IMG/VR virus record: IMGVR_UViG_3300006805_000170
Coordinates: 1 to 23,243 of that record
Reading direction: 5' to 3' (one strand)
Length of the DNA: 23,243 nucleotides
Origin: a virus
How positions within the stretch are numbered: the stretch's first letter is position 1; the number at the start of each line of letters is the position of its first letter. The position numbers and the translations under genes are program-made. Below are positions 14,415 through 19,963 of the stretch, one piece after another. The notes beneath the pieces are model-generated. The model was not told the DNA's origin. It did no database searches and worked only from the letters and a program-made list of their open reading frames with translations.

Positions 14415-15287
14415 ATGGCGCTCTACCCGAGTACCGTCCAGTCTGCTATTCCGCAGTTGTGGGCTCGCCGCCTGCAGGTTGCGCTCCGCAAGATTCTCGT
14501 TTACGCGGACGTTTGCAACCGCAATTACGAGGGCGAGATCAAGGAGATTGGTGACAGCGTTCGCATCCAGACGGTTGCTGACGTTGCCATCGGTGACTAC
14601 ACCCGCAACACGCCCATCTCGTCGCAGGCGCTGACGACGACTGACATCGTGCTTGTTGTGGATCAGGGCAAGACGTTCAACTTCAAGTGGGACGGCGTTG
14701 ATGACGTGCAGTCGGTCAAGGGCATCATGGCTGAGGCCATGTCCCGTTCCGCGTACCTCCTCCGCAACGAGGTGGACACGTACATCGCTTCGACCATGAA
14801 GGACGGCGTTTCGACCTCGAACCCGGACAACACGCTGGGTGCCGCTACTGTTGGCACCGGCCCCGGCGACGACGACGCGTTTGAACTGCTGGTCAATCTG
14901 GCCGTCAAGTTGAACGAGTCGAACGTCCCGGAGGAGGGCCGCTGGGCCGTCGTTCCGCCTTGGTACGCCGGTATGCTGCTCAAGGATCCGCGTCGGTCTT
15001 CGTTCGGTACGAACCAGAACCTCGCGGCGTACGCCGACGGCTTCATGGGTGTGGATCAGGTTTCTGGTCTGCGCGTGTACCGCTCGAACAACGTCCCGGT
15101 TTCGGGCTCGGCTTACACGGTTATCGCTGGCTACGACGACGCTGTGACCTTCGCTAACCAGATTGCGAAGTTCGACACTCGGCCTGCCCCGGATGGGTTC
15201 TTCAACTACAACATTGGCCTGATGGTCTATGGTGCGAAGGTTACCCGCCCGTACGGTCTCGCTTCTGTCGCGGCCACGCAGGCTTAA
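14415..15287 (+). CDS. Major capsid protein (HK97-fold, P22-coat-like)
   Basis: A 290-aa coat protein. Context (scaffold immediately upstream, decoration-like protein downstream) and GC-ending, expression-biased codons support it. The order ALYPSTVQSAIPQLWARRLQVALRKILVY, GDSVRIQTVADVAIGDYT, KTFNFKWDGVDDVQS, ...RWAVVPPWYAGMLLKDPR, ...SGLRVYRSNNVP is typical of P22 'gene 5'-like coat proteins of the HK97 fold: N-arm, E-loop region, then P- and A-domain segments. It is shorter than P22 coat, consistent with no inserted I-domain. An AAGAAAGGA site lies 11 nt before the ATG. A 351-codon antisense frame over it is a shadow of codon bias. Confidence 0.9.
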   Translation: MALYPSTVQSAIPQLWARRLQVALRKILVYADVCNRNYEGEIKEIGDSVRIQTVADVAIGDYTRNTPISSQALTTTDIVLVVDQGKTFNFKWDGVDDVQSVKGIMAEAMSRSAYLLRNEVDTYIASTMKDGVSTSNPDNTLGAATVGTGPGDDDAFELLVNLAVKLNESNVPEEGRWAVVPPWYAGMLLKDPRRSSFGTNQNLAAYADGFMGVDQVSGLRVYRSNNVPVSGSAYTVIAGYDDAVTFANQIAKFDTRPAPDGFFNYNIGLMVYGAKVTRPYGLASVAATQA

Positions 15288-15309
15288 GAAAGGATAAGGA
15301 GTAACAACA

Positions 15310-15696
15310 ATGGCTGACACTGCTGTTGCCGTTACGAACATGTCCTTCAGCAACGGTACGGCCTCGTCGGGCGACTTCTCGTCCGGTTCGGTCGGCACGT
15401 CCGTTACTGCAGGCAACGTCGCCGTTATCACCGCTCCGGCTGGTGACACGGCGAACCTCGTGTTTACTTTCTACAACGCTTCGGGTGGCGCGACTGCTAC
15501 GTTCGTCGCTGGTGACGAGCCGCCGTCGGAGAACTCGGGCATTGGTGACGCTACCGCTGTCACGCTGACGGCTGCCAAGCCGTACTTCGTGGTGGTTCCG
15601 GCTGGCCGTTACGTCCAGAGCGATGGCACGATTCGTATCAACATCGCCACGAACACCACCATTGTGGGTTGCTACCGCCGCCCGCTTGGTAACTAA
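15310..15696 (+). CDS. Probable head decoration protein
   Basis: A 128-aa protein, Ala/Thr/Ser/Gly/Val-rich and beta-rich, with a strong AAGGAG (15296-15301) 8 nt before ATG. It lies directly after the coat gene and shares its GC-ending codons, which suggests abundant expression. That position and size fit a capsid-decorating or stabilising protein. It has a single Cys near the C-terminus (IVGCYRR). No specific family is recognised, so decoration is inferred from context. Confidence 0.7.
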   Translation: MADTAVAVTNMSFSNGTASSGDFSSGSVGTSVTAGNVAVITAPAGDTANLVFTFYNASGGATATFVAGDEPPSENSGIGDATAVTLTAAKPYFVVVPAGRYVQSDGTIRINIATNTTIVGCYRRPLGN

Positions 15697-15707
15697 GGGG
15701 GAAAGTC

Positions 15708-16259
15708 GTGTCCGGTATTCCGGTCTACGTCCCCGGCATTACTAACAATGGCTGGCTTGCTGGCCCGAGCGCGAGCGACCCGTACACCACCACGGATGAC
15801 GTGGCGGGGTTTGGGTTCTACTCAGAGTCGGTTGATGGCAAGAACAACCTCGGCGTTGGTGTTTACTCGGAGTCGCACGTCAGCGGTACTGGCACGGGCC
15901 ACACCTACGGCGGCGGCTACTGGATCAACCTTGACTCGGGTTACACCGGGCCGAGCGGGTACATCCTGTCGGCTCAGGACAACGGCATCTACGGTGACGC
16001 GGAGACGGCCCTTACTGGTGTGGAGGTCGTGTTTGGCCTCCGCATGGAAGGCATCGTCTCGCAGACCCCGGATTCGTTCTACCCGTTCTCGGTGAACACC
16101 AACAACCGGGCTGTGACTGCACTGTTCGAGGGTGCGGCGTTCCCGTCGGTGGGCTATCAGGCCAACACCGGGACTACCTCAAGCAAGATTGGGGACATCC
16201 CGCTGTTCAAGTCTCAGGGCACCACTGGCTACGTCCGCATCTACGGGGCGCGCGGCTAG
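15708..16259 (+). CDS. Beta-rich structural protein, hypothetical
   Basis: A 183-aa protein from a GTG with AGGGGGA (15696-15702) upstream. It is Gly/Tyr/Ser/Thr-rich, with strand-like blocks (GFGFYSESVDGKNNLGVGVY, HTYGGGYWINLDSG) and no cysteine. The composition suggests a virion surface or fibre-like fold. There is no recognised family, signal peptide or enzyme motif. Its place inside the capsid operon suggests a second decoration or head fibre protein; this is inference. Confidence 0.72.
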   Translation: MSGIPVYVPGITNNGWLAGPSASDPYTTTDDVAGFGFYSESVDGKNNLGVGVYSESHVSGTGTGHTYGGGYWINLDSGYTGPSGYILSAQDNGIYGDAETALTGVEVVFGLRMEGIVSQTPDSFYPFSVNTNNRAVTALFEGAAFPSVGYQANTGTTSSKIGDIPLFKSQGTTGYVRIYGARG

Positions 16260-16282
16260 ATGATTAGTGAGGGGTTGCTGGA

Positions 16283-16492
16283 GTGCTTTCGAAGTCTGAC
16301 ATCGAGTCTCAACTGCGCGTTCTGGAACAAAACCAGCGCGAGCAGGAGGCTGGCCTTCTTAAGATGTACGGCGCAAAGATTGCACTTCAGCAACTCCTTG
16401 CTCTCATCGACTCCAGAGACAACCCAAAAGGAACCGATGATGACCCTGACCGAGTGGAAGGCGACCCAGCAGGCTCCCCTTCAGAAGTTTGA
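16283..16492 (+). CDS. Small coiled-coil protein
   Basis: A 69-aa protein from a GTG with AGGGG about 8 nt upstream. Residues about 5-45 have a heptad-like pattern (SDIESQLRVLEQNQREQEAG...IALQQLLALI); the C-terminus is acidic, Pro/Gly-rich and disordered. An alternative frame from 16260 has an unlikely composition until 16437 and was rejected over that part. Its last 56 bp also encode, in another frame, the next small gene. Small coiled-coil proteins of this kind are common between coat and tail genes, function unknown. Confidence 0.62.
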   Translation: MLSKSDIESQLRVLEQNQREQEAGLLKMYGAKIALQQLLALIDSRDNPKGTDDDPDRVEGDPAGSPSEV

Positions 16493-16535
16493 TGATGTCG
16501 CTGAGGCGGTTTCCGCCGAGGCTTCAGCCGAGTAA
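16437..16535 (+). CDS. Small acidic protein overlapping its neighbour
   Basis: A 32-aa protein starting at the first ATG of an ATGATG, with AAAAGGA a few bases upstream. It begins MMTLTEWKATQQAPLQKFDD and ends acidic and Ala-rich (VSAEASAE). It overlaps the coiled-coil gene by 56 bp in another frame and ends before the terminator-like hairpin. The upstream continuation of this frame is not convincing. Homology is unknown; a small assembly factor is possible. Confidence 0.5.
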   Translation: MMTLTEWKATQQAPLQKFDDVAEAVSAEASAE

Positions 16536-16537
16536 AC

Positions 16538-16571
16538 GTCATGGACTGGCGCTCACCCGCCAGTCCATGAC
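16538..16571 (+). terminator. Perfect 14-bp-stem hairpin, probable capsid-operon terminator
   Basis: GTCATGGACTGGCG (16538-16551) and its exact reverse complement (16558-16571) flank a 6-nt loop, starting 2 nt after the preceding stop. There is no U-tract, so it would be an I-shaped terminator as proposed for actinobacteria, or an operator. The right arm runs into TGACATAAT, which resembles an extended -10 (TG-N-CATAAT, 16568-16576). Strength is inferred, not measured. Confidence 0.6.
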
Positions 16572-16591
16572 ATAATCAGCAAAGACGACCA

Positions 16592-16606
16592 GCGGGCCTA
16601 GCCCGC
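16592..16606 (+). promoter_or_regulatory. Short GC hairpin upstream of the 16630 gene
   Basis: GCGGGC (16592-16597), loop CTA and GCCCGC (16601-16606) form a 6-bp stem. It lies between the large hairpin and the AGAAAGGA Shine-Dalgarno (16612-16619) of the next gene, so it would be in the 5' leader if transcription starts near 16576. It could stabilise mRNA or contribute to termination. The hairpin is seen; its role is unknown. Confidence 0.35.
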
Positions 16607-16629
16607 CCCATAGAAAGGATGGTCGCAAC

Positions 16630-17013
16630 ATGACTGTTTCGACTGTTGCCTTCAGTACTGTTCAGAGCAACACCAACCTCCTCTGTGGCGTGGCTACCAT
16701 CGACAACGGTGGTGACGAGACTGCTCAGATTCCCTGCGGTGGCCGTGCGGTTGTTCGCATTGGCGTTCCCACCATCACCAACGCCAAGATTAGTTTCAAC
16801 GTGGTGCCGTACCCCGGCGCTACCGCTCGTGCTGTTCACGACCTTACCAACGCTAAGTTCGAGATTAACCAAGGCACTGGCAATGCAATTTTTGTTGTGC
16901 CGTACCTGTCTGGTTGCTACTCGTTCAGCATCGTTACCTCTGCAAATCAGGGTGCTGCCCGAGAGTTTCAGGTGCAGTGTGTTGGTTCCAACCCGTCTTC
17001 GGTTGCTGTCTAA
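16630..17013 (+). CDS. Beta-rich structural protein, hypothetical
   Basis: A 127-aa protein with an AGAAAGGA Shine-Dalgarno 10 nt before ATG, the first gene after the capsid-operon hairpin. It is Thr/Val/Asn-rich and likely a beta sandwich. It has four cysteines (about residues 19, 36, 95 and 111) that might form disulphides in a virion. Internal strand-like blocks are CGGRAVVRIGVP, NAIFVVPYLSGCYSFSIVT and REFQVQCVG. No family is recognised. Context between capsid and adaptor genes suggests a head or neck protein; this is inference. Confidence 0.7.
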   Translation: MTVSTVAFSTVQSNTNLLCGVATIDNGGDETAQIPCGGRAVVRIGVPTITNAKISFNVVPYPGATARAVHDLTNAKFEINQGTGNAIFVVPYLSGCYSFSIVTSANQGAAREFQVQCVGSNPSSVAV

Positions 17014-17031
17014 CCTAAAGGACTAAGCCTG

Positions 17032-18351
17032 ATGGCGACCAGCATCAAGACCATCTATGAGCGGGCGGCTCGCAAGATGGGCAGCATCACTGGCAAGGTT
17101 GGCGGCCCGACATCTACCAACGTCGTGCTGAAGTCCCTTGTCGGCACGACTGGCGACAACGCGCAGTACGCAGGCGACCTGCTCTGGTTCCTTGACTCTG
17201 ACGCAGGCTCGCGCGAGCGCATCGTTACCCAGTGGGTGGACGGCTCTGGTGTTGCCATCGTCGCCCCGCTTGCTGACCTGCCTGCTACAGACTCCACGTT
17301 CATCCTGAGCCCGCGTGAGAATTACACGCTGGGCGAGATGGACGAGGCGTTCTACAAGGCGTGCCGCGACACTTGGCGGACGTACCGCATGGTCGTCCCT
17401 GTCACGCCCAACTTCCGCTATCAGGTGCTGAACAACCTGTCGTGGCTGGAAGGTGCTGGGCGTGTAGACGCGGTGTTCCGCTCTGACTCGCCGCTCATGC
17501 TGCACAACGAAGACTTCTCGCTGTGGCAGGACGGCCCGAACGCTGCCCCTGACTCCTACTCTCTTGAAGGTGACGGCACTGTCACTCGTATTGCTGGTGG
17601 TGTTCGCAGCCTTTACTCGGCGCGAGTCACGTCCACGAGCGGTACGGTCAGGATGGTGCAGGGCATCCCCGCCAGCCTGAGCCAGTGGATTACCCGGCGT
17701 ACCTTCCCGGTTTACATCCCCATCCGTGCTGCTGCTTGGGCCGCTACCGGCGACTCCAGCAAGGTTCGGGTGTTCATCCGCTACACCGACAACGGCGTGA
17801 CGAACTACGTTTACACGGCGTACTTCGACGCGCTGAACCGCCCTGTGTTCAACAACGTGAACCTCACCCCGACTGCATCTATGGATGACTTCGAGTGGGG
17901 CATCGAGGTTGAGGACGGGGCGACTGTCGATGTGTCGTTTGCTGGCCTGATGCAGAACACGCTGGACTTTAACGGCGCGTATCAGATTAAGGACGCTGGC
18001 TCCCAGTTCTACAAGGAGTATCAGGTCAACGACGTGGTGCGGAACGTCGGCGGTCAGCCGATGATTGAGTACATGAACTACCCGGCGACGTGGGGCCAGT
18101 CCATCATTTACACGCGCCGCCAGTTCCCGTACTACGACCCGTACACTGAGAGCGTGGAAGACCAGTACGCCGAGATTCTTGAGGCAGGGATGCTGGTTTA
18201 CCTGCTGCAGGCACAGAAGCCTAATCAGGACAGGTCGCGCCTCGACCGTGTGCTGGCTGAAATGACAAGCATCTGGAACCGCAGGAACACGAACCAACTT
18301 GACCTGCCCGTTCCGCGTCCGCCTGTTCAGGCGATCATCGGAGGTATCTAG
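17032..18351 (+). CDS. Head-tail adaptor/connector protein with beta-sandwich insert
   Basis: A 439-aa protein with AAAGGA 9 nt before ATG. It opens with SIKTIYERAARKMG, the helical start common to podoviral head-tail adaptor or tail-tubular proteins. Residues about 100-130 continue helical. Residues about 155-315 are strand-rich (VRMVQGIPASLSQW, FPVYIPIRAAAW, SSKVRVFIRYT), like a carbohydrate-binding-type sandwich inserted into the adaptor. The C-terminal part (about 350-425) is helical again (EDQYAEILEAGMLVYLLQAQ). It would sit under the portal and start the short tail. The adaptor call comes from the N-terminal pattern and position and is less certain than terminase or coat. Confidence 0.65.
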   Translation: MATSIKTIYERAARKMGSITGKVGGPTSTNVVLKSLVGTTGDNAQYAGDLLWFLDSDAGSRERIVTQWVDGSGVAIVAPLADLPATDSTFILSPRENYTLGEMDEAFYKACRDTWRTYRMVVPVTPNFRYQVLNNLSWLEGAGRVDAVFRSDSPLMLHNEDFSLWQDGPNAAPDSYSLEGDGTVTRIAGGVRSLYSARVTSTSGTVRMVQGIPASLSQWITRRTFPVYIPIRAAAWAATGDSSKVRVFIRYTDNGVTNYVYTAYFDALNRPVFNNVNLTPTASMDDFEWGIEVEDGATVDVSFAGLMQNTLDFNGAYQIKDAGSQFYKEYQVNDVVRNVGGQPMIEYMNYPATWGQSIIYTRRQFPYYDPYTESVEDQYAEILEAGMLVYLLQAQKPNQDRSRLDRVLAEMTSIWNRRNTNQLDLPVPRPPVQAIIGGI

Positions 18352-19673
18352 TGACTATCACTTGGCAGGCCGAGGACACGGTTGAGCCCATTGCTGATAC
18401 CACCATTGAGGGTATCGCCAACTTTGCTACGTACGGCGTAACCATTGGCTGTGGCCTGACGTACTCCGCTGCAAACCTGACTGTCACTGTTGCGGCTGGC
18501 ACTGTCCGCCACAACGGTACTCAGGTCACGGTTGCTGGAAATAACGTCACGCTTGTTGCTGACACGACTAACCCGCGATGGACGTGGATTGGCGTGCCGT
18601 CTAATGGTACTGCTGCAATCGTCAGCGGTACTGCAGCGGCTACTCCTACCGTCCCTGAGATTGGCGACTACGTTCCGCTGGCTCTGGTCTACGTGCAGGC
18701 AAACCTTGCCATCGCCAACAACGCCACGTACAAGTTGGACAAGCGTGTTTTTACTGGGCCTAACGTTCAAACGTTTACAGGTAGCGGCACTTGGACAAAG
18801 CCTTCGTACGGCACGGTAACCGTTGTTCAAGCGTGGGGCGCTGGCGGCGGCGGCGCTGGTGGCATTGGCGGTGCCGCTAGTTCTCTTCGTCCCGGTGGCG
18901 CTGGCGGAGGTGGCGGCGTTTTTATTGAAAGAACTTTCCTTACTGCAAATCTTGGTTCTACCGAATCTATTACTGTTGGTGCAGGTGGTTCGGCGGGAAC
19001 CGGTACAACTTCCAGCACCACTGGTAACGCCGGTGGTAATGGTGGGTCTACTTCATTTGGGTCATGGGCTGTTGCATACGGTGGTGCAGGTGGCGGCGCT
19101 TCAACTGCCGCAAGTAGCGCACGTGGTGGTGGTGGTGCAAGTTCTGCTCAGGCTGGTCAGGCGACAACTGGTGGTGGGCCTACTACTTCTTCAGGTGCTT
19201 CAATGGGTGAGGGTGGAGCGCCCGGAGGTAATGGTGCCACAAATGGTTCTGCTTCAGAACGCGGTGGTGCTGGTGGCGGTGGTTCTCCTAACAATGACAC
19301 AGGTTTGGGTTCTGCTAAGGGAGGCTCGGCAACACTTGGCGGTTCAGGTGGTGGCGGCGGAGCGCTTATCGATACCGGTAACGCTGAAAACGCTGGCGGC
19401 GCTGGCGGCGCAGCGGGCGCGTATCCTAATGGTGGCGGTGGTGCAGGTGGTGCTGTTAATGGTGGCGCTGGTACTGCTGGAACAACAGGAGTAGGAACGG
19501 TGCATGGTGGTTCTGGTGGTGGTGGAGGCGGTTCACAGGATTCAGGAACTGGTGGCGCTGGCGGCGCTGGCGGCGCAGCGGGTGGTGGAGGCGGAGGCGG
19601 TGGTGGTGGTACTTCTACCGGCGGCGCTGGTGGCATTGGCGGTGCCGGTTACTGCATTGTAATTACTTATTAA
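18351..19673 (+). CDS. Tail fibre / receptor-binding protein with Gly-rich domain
   Basis: A 440-aa protein from a GTG overlapping the previous stop (TAGTG). Residues 1-130 form a beta-type N-terminal domain (LTVTVAAGTVRHNGTQVTVAG, ...DYVPLALVYVQ) that should attach to the tail. Residues about 138-163 have the TFTGSGTWTKP...VVQAWGAGGGG entry of the phage Gly-rich fibre-tip domain (Gly_rich_2-type, recalled). Residues 164-430 are extreme Gly-rich, suggesting polyglycine-II packing, and the protein ends AGYCIVITY. A 29-bp exact repeat brackets the Gly-rich part in frame (18848-18876, 19619-19647), and a 27-bp exact repeat lies inside it. The Gly-rich half uses T-ending codons, unlike the first half. 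The likely role is host recognition. Confidence 0.82.
   Translation: MTITWQAEDTVEPIADTTIEGIANFATYGVTIGCGLTYSAANLTVTVAAGTVRHNGTQVTVAGNNVTLVADTTNPRWTWIGVPSNGTAAIVSGTAAATPTVPEIGDYVPLALVYVQANLAIANNATYKLDKRVFTGPNVQTFTGSGTWTKPSYGTVTVVQAWGAGGGGAGGIGGAASSLRPGGAGGGGGVFIERTFLTANLGSTESITVGAGGSAGTGTTSSTTGNAGGNGGSTSFGSWAVAYGGAGGGASTAASSARGGGGASSAQAGQATTGGGPTTSSGASMGEGGAPGGNGATNGSASERGGAGGGGSPNNDTGLGSAKGGSATLGGSGGGGGALIDTGNAENAGGAGGAAGAYPNGGGGAGGAVNGGAGTAGTTGVGTVHGGSGGGGGGSQDSGTGGAGGAGGAAGGGGGGGGGGTSTGGAGGIGGAGYCIVITY
18848..18876 (+). repeat. 29-bp direct repeat, left copy (bracketing the Gly-rich domain)
   Basis: Exactly identical to 19619-19647, 771 bp apart, in the same reading frame (GGAGGIGGA in both). 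Recombination would delete 257 codons in frame, leaving the N-terminal domain joined to the final CIVITY strand. Confidence 0.85.
19391..19417 (+). repeat. 27-bp direct repeat inside the Gly-rich domain (copy 1)
   Basis: Exactly repeated at 19556-19582, 165 bp (55 codons) downstream and in frame. It encodes a GGAGGAAG-type stretch; recombination would shorten or lengthen the domain by 55 residues without a frameshift. Confidence 0.8.
19556..19582 (+). repeat. 27-bp direct repeat inside the Gly-rich domain (copy 2)
   Basis: Second exact copy of 19391-19417, in the same frame; differing bases flank both ends. Confidence 0.8.
19619..19647 (+). repeat. 29-bp direct repeat, right copy
   Basis: Identical to 18848-18876 and at the distal end of the Gly-rich domain. 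The match ends on both sides immediately after 29 bp. Confidence 0.85.
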
Positions 19674-19683
19674 GGATCTATTT

Positions 19684-19953
19684 ATGAACAACTACGCTGT
19701 TGTTGATTCAAATGGAAACGTTATCAACACTTGCGTTTGGGATGGAGTTTCCCTTTGGTCGCCACCCGAGGAAACCACCGCTGTTCTTTGCGACGATGAA
19801 CCAAACGCAGAAATTGGTGGTACGTACATCAATGGCGTGTTTGCACGCGCTGTTGTTGAGGTTCCCGTAGCGGAGCCTGACCCCAGTCTTGTGGGGAAAA
19901 TTGCTGCGTTGCAGGCGCAACTTGTTGAACTGGCATCTCAGATTTCTTCGTAA
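19684..19953 (+). CDS. Tail-fibre-associated / assembly chaperone-like small protein
   Basis: An 89-aa protein with AAGGAT overlapping the fibre stop. It opens YAVVDSNGNVINTCVWDG followed by W-x-PP, a pattern found at the start of many small phage proteins encoded directly after tail fibre genes (tail-fibre-assembly or DUF4376-like; recalled, not searched). The C-terminus is a short coiled coil (GKIAALQAQLVELASQI), suited to oligomerisation. It is likely a folding or attachment partner for the Gly-rich fibre. The two Cys (about 17 and 36) are of unknown use. Confidence 0.68.
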   Translation: MNNYAVVDSNGNVINTCVWDGVSLWSPPEETTAVLCDDEPNAEIGGTYINGVFARAVVEVPVAEPDPSLVGKIAALQAQLVELASQISS

Positions 19954-19963
19954 GGAATAGCAA

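Noticed and set aside
14394-15449. 351-codon antisense open frame across the coat gene
   Set aside because: Shadow of the coat gene's GC-ending codons; composition is unlike a real protein and no start signal is seen.
16260-16436. Upstream extension of the 32-aa gene to ATG 16260
   Set aside because: The extension has Ser/Leu/Cys-rich, out-of-frame-like composition, while another frame from GTG 16283 gives a convincing coiled coil.
17023-18297. 424-codon antisense open frame across the adaptor gene
   Set aside because: Same codon-bias effect; no independent support.
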